Positions 53,723 to 64,000 of a stretch of DNA of 64,000 nt are shown one piece after another; position 1 is the first letter of the stretch, and each line of letters begins with the position of its first letter. The stretch spans positions 116,980 to 180,979 of the forward strand of contig JAHLTZ010000040.1 of the NCBI GenBank assembly GCA_025786725.1. Reading direction: 5' to 3'. The translations under genes were made by a program, and so were the position numbers. This DNA comes from Syncephalis fuscata. Its lineage: Eukaryota; Zoopagomycota; Zoopagomycetes; Zoopagales; Piptocephalidaceae. A model generated the notes under the pieces. The model did not search any database. It was not told the DNA's origin and saw only the letters and a list, made by a program, of their open reading frames with translations.

Positions 53723-56700
53723 ATGGCGGATATGACCGATCAATCAGAACCGCAACAAGCACCTCCCCTAACTTATGATATGGATAGTATTGCTGTTGCA
53801 GGAGAGGAATCGTGTATTCTTTCTAAAGACATGCCATTAAATGGCTCTACCAATGGTATTGATTCTGAAGTAACAATGATAAAGAGTAGCGATTTAAGCA
53901 ACCACCATGAAAACAACACTATAGCAGTGGAACAAGAAACAGGCCCTATTAGAAGAAGTAAAAGGGCCCGTAAATTAACTGCTCAATATGTTGAAGCGGT
54001 TAAATCACTCGATACATCAATCCACCACCAACAAACAGAAAATGATGTCATAAATAGTATCAATGATAACAGTAAAGTCATTGATGCAACTACTGAACAA
54101 GTAGAGGATATAGAAGAAGAAGAACATGAACATGAAGAAGATATAGAAGACGATAAACTATATTGTCTATGTCGTAAACCAGATGATGGCACTGTTATGA
54201 TTAGTTGTGATGGCTGTTCTGAATGGCAAGTATTTATATTAAATAACCAAATCATCAAATAATTAATAACTAATATGTATAATATAGGTACCATGCTAAA
54301 TGTGTTGGATTAACCAAGGGTAAAGTGGCTAAAATCACTACCTATTACTGTCCTGTATGTATATCGACACTACCAGGTATTGGAGGCAAGGCGGGCAAGA
54401 ATGCTATGAAACGTAAGCTATTGATATATATATATATATATAACAAATACTAATCTATACTATTTATACCAATTTATACTATTTATATTAATTATAGCAA
54501 CCTTTGTTAACTCAGATCAACAAGATAGTCCTGAATCAACAGCTATAATAAGTAATAATGACGACAAGTCAAGTCATTCACCAGTAAGTACCTTTTATAT
54601 AATATAATATAATATAATATAATATAATATATATAATATATATAATAACCCAACATTAATATTAATATTAATATAGACATCAAGTACTATCAAATGTGCT
54701 CGTCCTTCTTGTTCACATGATGCCGAGGATTGGACAGCATTTTGCAGTGCTGAATGTGAACACAGTCCTGAAGTAGTTCAATTAAAGGCCAATGGTCTAT
54801 CATTCCCACCACCTCGTAACCGCGCTACAGGCCCACCATCTCAACGTCGACGTCGTCTATCTCAACAAGATATCGAAGAACAGAGCATAACTAAGAAACA
54901 AGCCACACGACGTAATAGTCATGCCACACTTCATAACAAAAGTGGATTATTCAAAACGAGACGAGATACCAGTAATGACGATGACGATTATAAGAATGAA
55001 GAAAATAAAGAGGATGATACAGAAGGTATAGATGATATGGATGTAGAAGAAGAAGAGAATATACCCATCCGTTCTAAATCTAAATCAACACGACCTAAAT
55101 TAACGCGTATCGATACAAGTCCCACTACCATTGGCCATCACCGTACAACATCAAGTACTAGTGCCAGTGCCAGTGCCAGTGCCAGTGTCCATCATAGTCC
55201 CGATCCACTACGCCGTATGGTGGTCAATAAACTAACCGGTGCCCTTAAGAATATTCTACAAGAAGCAGGAGAGAAAGGCAAGACAGATGTCTCTAAAGTC
55301 ACCGATGAAGACTTACAAGCCCATGCGGAGGATATTGAAGAAGCACTATTCCATTACTTGGCCGATAGATCAGATAGAGTGGGACATGGTCGATGTGGAC
55401 AAGATTATAAGAACAAATACCGCAGTCTTATATTCAGTTTAAATGACAAGAAGAATAACTCGTTACGCTTTCGTGTACTCTCCGGACAAGTGACCTCTTC
55501 TGTATTAGTGCGTATGAGTAATGAAGATATGGCCAATGAAGAACTACGTAATCTAGCCCAAGATGTACGCGAACAAGGCATTAGAGATTCTATTATTGAA
55601 GATATTGATCTATCCGCTTATGTTAAAAAACCCATAAAGGTGAAACGATGCTGGGTGATACACGTCCTCATAATGAAGATAATCATCCACCACCACCACC
55701 ATCATCATCATCATCACAACCAACTCCTACACATAGTCAATCCTCTAATCGACATAGAGATAGAGATAGTGCCACTACATCATTAGCCACTACGCCAGTG
55801 ACAGCCACATTTACCGATAGTTATACTACTACTACTACTACGAGTCATAGTCATAGTAGTAAAGATGAGCATGAAGATGCACTATCTAAATTTGATAAAG
55901 TATTTGATCGATTTGAATCAACCAGTACATTAAAGCCATTTAAAGAAGATGATGATGACGATGACGATAAAGCCATTAAAGCAGTTACCACTAGTCATAT
56001 TAAAAGTGGTTCACGTCCTGTTTCTCCTCTAGCTGATTTTAATGTTAATCAATTGGAATTACCCGACGATTTCATGACAATTGCCTCCTCAATATCGGCA
56101 TCAGCATCGCCACCACCACCATTATTGTCAACTATTCATGATGAAGCGATGAAGGAACAGAATAGAGATTATACTTTATTAAACCATAATGCATCATTGT
56201 CTGTTACTAATATAAATCATGTAATAAGAGCAGATGACATTGATATCGATATTAATGATAATGATGACGATGACGATAATGATCCATTTGCAGATTATGA
56301 TCTAGAACCAGTACTGATTGATGCTAGTAGTGATCCAGTCGATGTGATATGGCAAGGTAGATTATTTATGCCTGATGTCACCGATCTACAATGTACGGCA
56401 TGTCAAGTGGCCGGGGCCACTCAATTGAGTCGATCATCGTGGGCGGATTTATTACCGGCAGCCCTGTCTATTGATGGCCGTATCCACGTTAACCGTACCG
56501 ATGACTATTTGACCCAGATTATCAAATCATCTAGTAGTAAACAGTTACTGCTCGTGCGATTTGATCCCCTTTCTCATGTGTATCAAGAGGCCTACGATCT
56601 ATTATGGTCCTATTTTAGTACAAGACAGCGATATGGCGTGATAGGCTATACACTATCCTCGGTTAAGGATATGTATATTGTGCCTATTGCTACTAATCAG

Positions 56701-57420
56701 TCTAAATTGCCACCTTTTATTGACTTACTCGATTATAAAGTGGATATCCATACAGCACATCATTATTTACTCGGTATTATTGTATGGCATCAACCCAAAT
56801 CACTCTCTACTGTTACTAGTTGTAGTATTAGTAGTAGTAGTAGTAATAATAAGATGCAGAGTGATATCAATAGAGTGAAGCATCAACCAGATAGTCGTGA
56901 TCATAAACAACCTACTATTTATAGAGTACCATTAGTTTCAACACCTACTTCTATTACTTCTATCAATACGATTAGTAACAATACTACACCTCTACCTAGT
57001 ATTAATACTAATACGAATAGTACAAATAATGGTGGATTACTATCGCCTAATACATCAGTAGCTCAATTACTAGCTCAATTAAATCATCCTGTATCGACTA
57101 TTCGTCCTTTAACCACCACCACCACCACCACTATTAATCCTCCTAGTATGTCAACAAATGAATATATGACATCATTAGCCGTACCACCACCTACCAATAC
57201 TACTACAACAACAACAACAACAACAACCAATATACCATCTGGTCATACTGGATTATCACCTGCTTTATTACAAGCATTACAAAAGGCTATTCAAGCACAA
57301 TCAACGACGAATAGTATCGCCTCTAATATAGCAAGTGTCAATCCATTACCGGTACCCAAGACACGGACATGGGATTTTACTGAACCAGATAAATATCATC
57401 CTTATGAATCTGACTACACT

Positions 57421-57456
<36 letters not shown>

Positions 57457-57975
57457 CTAAATAATAATAATAACCTAAATAGTACGAATAGTAACTTGAA
57501 TAGTAATATGAATAGTAATTATCATGATACGGATATGTCATCTACGGCCGATACAAGATCTAATTACCACCACACATATCAACCACCACCACCACCAAGA
57601 CATCCATCCAATAGTAACTATAATTACTATGATCATAGTAACAACAACAACAACAACAACAGCCATCATAGTAATGAACAAGAACAACATCAATCTAGAT
57701 CGGTTCGTCGTTTCTCTTCTCATAACTACAAGAATACTATGAATAGTGATTATCGGCCTAATTATAATGAAGATACACCATCCAATCAGTATTCATATAC
57801 ATCAACCCAACATCGATATGATACATCTCATCGAGGAAGAGGTCATCATCAACAACATAGTGGATATCGACACTATCGACATAATAATAATAACCACCAT
57901 AACAGTAATAACAATAATAGTAACAATAATAATGATAGTCATGGATCACATCGATCTTATTATCATCATTCATAA
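53723..57975 (+). CDS. BYE1: BYE1/PHF3/DIDO-like protein, right copy (one frameshift)
   Basis: Same domain order as the left copy: PHD finger at about 54155-54360, TFIIS-M from about 55200, SPOC about 56335-56790, Asn-rich tail. One A is missing from the homopolymer at 55624-55630 (GTTAAAAAACCC against one more A on the left). This splits the protein after the TFIIS domain (DLSAYVKK). Beyond it the frame is open to TAA 57973. Coding differences from the left copy include Ser-run 5 versus 4, NSTNNGG versus NSTNSGG, and a Thr-run longer by one. These in-frame repeat changes and the substitution show the arms are not simple copies of one read. Confidence 0.88.
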
Positions 57976-58048
57976 ATGATCTAAATGGATATATTTTTAT
58001 TTTATTATTATTATTATTATTACGATTTTGCAATTACAACTTTTCATT

Positions 58049-59245
58049 TCATTTTAGTTGCTGTGTTCTCCAATCCAATAATAAATTATCTAAATCAATA
58101 TCTTCATCTTCACTATCATCTTCATCTTCATTCATATCTGTATTCTGTTGAAGTGTACTACTTGTTATAGTAGTAGTGGTTACTAATCGTGAACGTGTCT
58201 CTGCTGCACGCAATTGTAACACATCCAATCGATCTCTCCAGTCTTGCATTTGTTCTTCTTCATCTTCCCATCTGCGTTGAAGTAATGCCAGTGGATTCAA
58301 GTCATTATTATTTTGTTCTTCTTGTTCTTGTTCTTCCTTTTCTTGTGGTTCGGTTTTAATAGATGGTTCTATTGATGGTGCCATTGCTTGTGTTATACTC
58401 TGTGTTGTTGTTGTTGTTGTTGTATCACCAAGTGCTTGTTGAAATCGCTTCCATTCTAGATCCATTGTATCTTGTGATAGTGGTGTAGCCGTAGATGTGG
58501 CATCTATACCAAGTTCACGTCTTACTTTATCCTCTTGACTAGCATTATCAAAGAATCCTTTGGGTAAATGTTGTGTATTGTTTGTAGTATTTACATTAAC
58601 AGATTCATCATTGACTGGTGTTGTATCAAAGAAATTGGCCGGTAATTGATGTTTACTATCCAATTCGTCTACGTTCGTTGTAGTCTGATCATGTTCATTT
58701 AATTCCATATAAATTGTATCTGATTCCATTTCATCAGTATTTGATTTATGAATACGCTTTCGTTTAACAGTTGATGTATCTTCTGTTTTAATAGACTCAA
58801 TTGATACTGAAGAAATTGATGTACTATGATCTACGGTAGAAGAAGAAGAAGTAATCTTGCGCTTAGAAATAGGTCGTGGTGCGGTAAATGTATCCTTCGA
58901 TGTCTTTAGCTTCTTTGGTTCGCTTGTTTCTTCTTCTTGGTTAAAAGTGTTTTTCTCGTAGAGGAGCGTTTAAGTTTGCGTAATTGCTCTATTGTTGCTT
59001 GATGACTATTGGATGTTAAATGAGCAGGCCAATCTACCGATGACTTTATAACTACTTTGCAAATAGTACAGCTGAGACGGCCTTGTGTATCATAGCGGGC
59101 TAATGGCGATTGAATACGCCTCGATTCTTGAATGGGTTCTGTAGTGTCGTGATCACCAATCATCACGACTAGAACCTTCTTTTCGTTGTTGTTCTCGGGC
59201 TAGACGGGCCCGTTTAAGTACACTTCGGGCATTGGCCGTTGACAT
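58049..59245 (-). CDS. ZNF830: ZNF830-like zinc-finger protein, right copy (frame broken twice)
   Basis: Inverted twin of 29213-30408. An extra T near 59158 (GATGATTGG against GATGATGG) stops the frame after about 28 codons, and one C is missing near 58957 (CTACGAG against CTACCGAG). The TCT run that is broken in the left arm is intact here, so the C-terminal two-thirds (LPANFFD, LPKGFFDN, coiled coil) is continuous with upstream sequence. The zinc finger reads CTICKVV here and CAICKVV on the left, a real substitution. Confidence 0.82.
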
Positions 59246-59368
59246 TGGGTTATTTGCTGATCTTTGGTTTTAATGAAGCGCGTGGGCGCGTTGTGATTTA
59301 AAAGAGAGTGTGAAAACAACATTATACTCGTTTATTCCTTCAATCGTTTATTCTTTTATTGTGTTGAT

Positions 59369-59999
59369 ATGAGTAACTCTCGTACACAGCCACGTCTTGA
59401 ACAATATCGTGAACATTTAGTAGGTCCATATAGTATATAGTATATAGCATATATATTATATGATACTGACTTTCAAACTGGCTTTTATAGAGTGCAAAGT
59501 CTGTCATGTCGGGTTCTTCTGCTCAACCGCCTATTACGTCACACGTTCTTGATACCGGACGTGGTCGACCAGCTGCCAATCTTCCGGTTTTGTTGGAATA
59601 TACGGGTTTATCTGTTACTAGTCATGCGGAAGCAGTAGCTTGGGCTGTTTTAGGAACAACGTAAGTTAATACTAGTGTTTATAAATAATTCGCATTGATG
59701 TATTGTGGATGGTGTTAGTCTAACTAATCAAGATGGTCGTTGTCCAGGACTAACAAAAAGTGGCGATACACTTCAGCCTGGATGTTATCGTGTTACTTTG
59801 ATACTAAAAGCTTATTATGCACAATTTAATGAAAAGTGTTTTTATCCATTTGTTCAGGTAAATAGATATAGCGTTGATGTTTATAAACTAATTAATATGG
59901 ATGATATAGATTGTATTTGAATTGACTGCACCAGAAGACCACTACCACATTCCGTTGTTATTAAGTCCCTATTCATATAGCACATATCGTGGCAGTTAA
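59369..59999 (+). CDS. 5-hydroxyisourate hydrolase, right copy (compensating indels)
   Basis: Twin of 28459-29089 with the same exon layout and YRGS end. A T is lost and an A gained within about 15 bp near 59795-59810, changing RVTFDTKAYY to RVTLILKAYY while keeping the frame. FDTKAYY is what the family normally shows, so the left copy is probably the native form. The altered segment is near the active-site strand and could affect function if real. Confidence 0.85.
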
Positions 60000-60975
60000 A
60001 TAATGATAATAATAATAATGAAGCGTATATTTGTTATATATATAAAGTGTTAATAGCAAGGATTATTGTTTTGTATAAATGATTCAATAAACTAAACAAA
60101 TTAGAATTATAAATAATTTATAGCTATAAAATCATATAATGATGAGTATTTTGATGATTGATATCATCCATCGCCTATTTTATGTTTAATACATTGAATA
60201 AAATTTAAAAAATAAAATATATAGTAGTTAATTAAATATTTTGATATCAATTTAATAAAAATTATTAATATTAATGACTTTAACTTATAACAATAGCTTA
60301 ATTAACATATTTATAACAAAAGTTATGATTGTAATAAATTTTGATATAAACTAAAATAAATTGATTATAAAAATGCATCTTTATTATTGTTTGAGTAACA
60401 GTATTGTATTTATAATATGTTGAATAATAAAAGTTACAAAGCTAAAAAACTTTGATGGAAAAAAGTTAACTACAATAAATGCAGCAATCTAATTTAAATC
60501 TTTATTTAAGTAGTTTAGTTACTTGTAACAATATTAACAACAATGCTAATTGTGTTTTACTTTTTAAAAACTTTCAATGATATACTTGTGGCAAATGCAA
60601 CTCAAAAAATATAGTACAAAATGAGTGTAAGGCAAATAAAATATGATTTATTTACTAAATAAATTTAAAAATGAGCATTTATTATGGTGAAATTAAAAAA
60701 CTGTGTATATAATAATATTGTAATACAAATTAAATAATCAAGTTGCACATAGGATATAAATAGATAAATTATTGCTAATTAAAAAGCCATTGAATTGTTA
60801 TATAATAACAATTCTTTTTATAGAAATAGCTACAATTAAATATAATGATTCTATGATAAAAACATTTAGTAGATTATAAATGGTACCGTTATCTTGCTAC
60901 TAATATAAATAAGCTAAAAACAGTAGCTGAACAAAGCTTTTTTATTAAGAGATGACAGTTTGAATGTTAAACCAA
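60000..60975. other. AT-rich intergenic region, right arm
   Basis: Counterpart of 27475-28458, with more small indels than the genes. Nothing else seen. Confidence 0.45.
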
Positions 60976-61312
60976 TTAATAGGTTTTAGGAGGTTGAGTG
61001 TATCGGGCAAACGCCGGTTCCTTGGAATGGCGCAACAGTGCAGTACAACCAGGGAGGACATATGTGGTTTTCGTCACAGGCACCACCCTCTTTGGAATTC
61101 AAAACACAGTAAGTATCACTTGTGTTTGGTCTGTTGGTGCAGACCAGGTTTTGATCTTCTCGACATTGACGGTAAAGATTGCCAGAGTAACCACAGCGTT
61201 CACCAAGACCAACATACTCCGGCTGGTAAGACTTATTTGGGAATGCTTCAACGCTTAGTGCGGCACCAACAGCGAGGACCAAGGCAGTTTTAATGAAAGC
61301 AGCACGGACCAT
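60976..61312 (-). CDS. Small secreted eight-cysteine protein, right copy (altered tail)
   Basis: Same as copy 2 (27136-27474) through FQGTGVC, with signal peptide and all eight cysteines present. A two-base deletion (GC) near 61003-61010 replaces the ARYTQPPKTY tail by PIHSTS and a stop at 60986. Because the cysteine framework is complete, the product could still fold; the change could also be a sequence error. Confidence 0.75.
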
Positions 61313-63153
61313 GATGAATGAGTTGTTTTGACTGTAGCTTGAATGCAGAAAGTGCTAGATAGCAGAATAAACAATTGTTATAGACAATGAATGAATGAAT
61401 GAATGTTCAATGCAAGATGCTTGTTGTGTAGTAAAGAACTAACAATTTACTTCAAATCATGTCCTGCTTTTATACGTAAATTAGCATTTCCTACTTGCTT
61501 GCAGTGTCAACATCATTCACCACATTTAAGACTATTTTCCGCTTTGTACAATGACGTAGCAGTTGCTATCCATCCATATTTTATTTTTAGCATCAATTTT
61601 GCGACTCGGCGGACAAAAATATCTCACGACTACCAAATTTGTAACAAAATCCATTCTACATTAGTTCTTGTCAAAGTTCTATTTTTATGCTATTTTTTCA
61701 CACATTCGTAAATATTTGCGCAATAATATACATGTCATTATTTTATTAACAGTAACAATACAGTATATCTACAATAACTAGTGTATATCTGTTAATCATA
61801 CACAGCTGTCAACAGTTTGCTCATGCCATTGTAGCTGGAACATAGATTGTTGGAAAGTGGCTGCAGTAATGGTGATACAACAAAGGTGGGTGACGTGTAG
61901 CAATCCGCATTAAGATTGCCGTGCCAGCCACGATGTGTAGTAGTCTATCACACGATTAACACAATGATCAATCTAGATGTTGGTGTTTTCGGGCTTTAAA
62001 AAGCTAAATGGTCGCTATCAAGAATAGACACAGACCAATAGAATGCAAAAATAAAAATAGACCAGGAATGTTCGATTTTATTCTTCTTGAAATACAACGC
62101 TTATTCACCTATTGCCGAGATTGTATTGTCACATGTTTGAGCGTGGTAAATATATGCTTAGCTGTCGGAAAAACACATTCAAAGGCTTAGCAACGTTTAG
62201 CGCAGCAGTAGAGTCAGAAGTGGTGACCACATTACACAAGCTATTTTATTTTTTTGTTACAAAACATGGTAAGTAGTCAGCTTGCACTGGCATTTGTATT
62301 TGTGTATAAACGTAATTCTATAAACCAGTTATTTAATAACAAGCATAGGGCAATGTTTATGTTTAGCTACCTTTACTGATGTTGAGTTATATTCAATTAT
62401 TGTAGTAAAAAGCTTTATTTCAAGTTTATTTTAAAATCAAATAAACCAATATATGGCAACACAACAATAGGATTGCTAAATTATATTGCACAACATGCCG
62501 AGTTAATCATGTAAAAACTAACACTAATTGTTGCGCTAAAAACACCAGTGCTTGAGACATATTAACAAATGGCATTTTTTAAATAATGAAGAAAATAAAA
62601 GGTAATTGCTGAAAAAATGAAAGCGCACATAGCCAAAGGAACATAAAACAAAGCTGAAACACAGTTATTATGCCAATGAACGCGTTAGTACCAATATACG
62701 AGTGGTGAATGTAACTTACAAGAAAGATAAGATTAAAGTACAGTGATATAACGACTGTATATACTTGACTAGTAGTTAGTCTACTACTGGCACTATCTAA
62801 TTAGTATATATGAAATGTACAGTCATATACAATGGATATATACTATCAAGTGTGAAGAAAGATAAATGGAATGTGATGACGTAGATTGTAAGATGTGGAG
62901 CCTGTCAGTCAATACTATAAAAACTTAAATAAAATGGTAGCAAGCGAAGGGTGAATAATAAAGCCAAACTATACAAGTCGGTATATCATAAAATAAATTA
63001 AATGTAATAATGTAATGAATATAAATCTTATTTAACACTAAATAGCATTATTATAGAACATTGTACATATAAACAATAGAATAAACATGTATAAAATATA
63101 TAGCCATTACTGCAAGTATAAACATTTAACTAAATACAATTTAATCAGTTTGT
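61313..63153. other. Intergenic region, right arm
   Basis: Counterpart of 25299-27135: promoter, CATT-repeat leader, conserved upstream block (to about 62920), then the AT-rich flank of the orphan gene. No convincing gene. Confidence 0.45.
61468..61474 (-). promoter_or_regulatory. TATA box of secreted-protein gene, right copy
   Basis: TATAAAA on the minus strand about 155 bp before the ATG at 61312, in the same context as the other copies. Confidence 0.5.
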
Positions 63154-63618
63154 TCAAATCGACTGACCAGTGTTATGACGTTCCATAGTGGTGTTTTTGC
63201 GTACTTGCTTGATTGCATCACGAAGTAGTACCATGAATCGTTTTGAATCTTCAACAGAAAAGCCTTTGCGCAACCAATCGTTCTTTACGGTGACCAACAC
63301 ACAGTCGCGCGCCTCCTTGATAAAGGGCAAACTACGGTGCCAGTCAAGTGCCCACCAAGTGGATCCGTCGCTCGATAGCCCGTTGAACTTTCGCGAGAAC
63401 CAGGGCAGGTCCAACTCGCGGTCAGTATATGCCGATTCGATATCACTTAACGCAAGTGTTTTGGAGATACCCGGGGCGAAATACGAATAGATAATAAGCT
63501 CTTTATCCGTAAGAGCGCAGCAGCTGTCCCGGTAATAGTAGTGCACTTTTGCCTGGGGCGCAAAAAACCCGTCGTCTTCCTCACGAGGCTCAAAGGTCGA
63601 GTCGGCACGAATAGACAT
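63154..63618 (-). CDS. 154-aa orphan protein, possibly PH-like, right copy (intact)
   Basis: Intronless gene starting MSIRADSTFEPREEDDGFFA (63618). The body, YYYRDSCCALTDKELIIYSY, ALSDIESAYTDRELDLPWFS and STWWALDWHRSLPF, then DCVLVTVKNDWLRKGFSV and a C-terminal helix, DSKRFMVLLRDAIKQVRK, suggests a small beta-rich domain capped by a helix. That resembles a PH-type fold, but I do not recognise the family. Codon use is more GC-rich than neighbouring genes (CGCGCGACTG, CGGGCTATCG), possibly a sign of high expression or different origin. No signal peptide, no TM. The left-arm twin is frameshifted. Confidence 0.75.
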   Translation of the reverse strand: MSIRADSTFEPREEDDGFFAPQAKVHYYYRDSCCALTDKELIIYSYFAPGISKTLALSDIESAYTDRELDLPWFSRKFNGLSSDGSTWWALDWHRSLPFIKEARDCVLVTVKNDWLRKGFSVEDSKRFMVLLRDAIKQVRKNTTMERHNTGQSI

Positions 63619-64000
63619 AAGGAATAGAATATACAGCTGTTGTTTGGTAGAAAAGGTAGTCTGTGCGAATGTGTGGTAAAGAGAAAGGAATCCAAAACAT
63701 GGATTTCACACACACACACATTATGTCAGTCAAATATGGTGTTCCACTACGATGCAATCAGACGATTTTATCAGTAACATTGTTCACCACCCAGCTTTAT
63801 ATTTAATAGAATGAACGTTTAATTTAACTACACGGACATTATCAAATCACATCGAACGGTTTAATAATTCCTTAATGTTTTCAAAAGCTATCTTTATTTA
63901 ATAAACAAATATTATTTTTTATAATATCGTAATACAAATTAAATGATAAGTCTGCACATAGGATATGAATAAATAATTATTACCAAGTAAAAGACCAAAC
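63619..64000. other. Upstream region of the orphan gene; window edge
   Basis: Counterpart of 24453-24834 with a CACACA tract near 63710 and AT-rich sequence. The similarity to the left arm continues to the last bases. Confidence 0.45.

Larger units (their letters stand above)
60690..62920 (-). repeat. Secreted-protein unit, third copy (inverted)
   Basis: Inverted counterpart of 25533-27760, ending at the shared CTGTCAGTCAATACTATAAA boundary near 62920. The first tandem copy's counterpart would lie beyond 64000. Confidence 0.85.
48780..64000 (-). repeat. Right arm of long inverted repeat (runs off the window)
   Basis: Reverse complement of 24453-39665. It has scattered substitutions, single-base indels and differences in triplet-repeat length (for example one more Ser codon and one more Thr codon in the BYE1-like tail). 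The similarity holds to position 64000, so the arm continues beyond the window. Confidence 0.95.

Overview
The window is nuclear DNA of a fungus. The genes are dense and AT-rich and are split by short introns of about 50-110 nt with GTAAGT-like donors. The gene set includes a ZDS-type polarity regulator (a fungal family), an RGD1-type F-BAR/RhoGAP, a TAH18-type diflavin reductase and a BYE1-type TFIIS/SPOC protein. It also includes LAMTOR3, a PANK4-like kinase/DUF89 fusion, a JTB-domain protein and what looks like a minor-spliceosome AT-AC intron. Together these suggest an early-diverging lineage (Mucoromycota/Zoopagomycota grade) rather than Dikarya. This is an inference from gene content and I cannot name the species.

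Layout. 1-22 kb is ordinary single-copy gene space: RGD1-like (5' end outside the window), ZDS-like, RPA1/RFA1, the PANK4-like fusion, SERINC/TMS1, Miro/GEM1, RPAP1/RBA50, RPC9/RPC17 and JTB. From about 22.3 kb the window becomes duplicated. A roughly 2.2 kb unit carrying a small secreted eight-cysteine protein is tandemly repeated, with a 154-aa orphan gene between the copies. Then come 5-hydroxyisourate hydrolase, ZNF830, BYE1-like, MRM2, LAMTOR3 and a seven-TM receptor-like gene.

The segment 24.45-39.67 kb is repeated in inverted orientation at 48.78-64.0 kb, and the right arm runs off the window. The two arms are nearly identical and enclose a roughly 9 kb unique spacer. The spacer holds a diverged second seven-TM paralogue, CWC25 and TAH18. 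Past the near-identical arms the homology continues in strongly decayed form towards the centre. This points to an old inverted duplication whose arms are homogenised, rather than a simple foldback assembly artefact.

Reading frames. Many otherwise conserved genes need one base restored to keep their frame, and in the inverted repeat each arm carries different single-base indels. Uncorrected long-read errors are the most economical explanation, though some may be real.

Most striking observations: (a) the long inverted repeat with decaying flanks; (b) an AT-AC intron with a perfect U12-type 5' splice site in TAH18; (c) a possible one-nucleotide exon at the 3' end of the SERINC gene; (d) three GC-AG introns; (e) amplified secreted-cysteine-rich and seven-TM gene families at the repeat.
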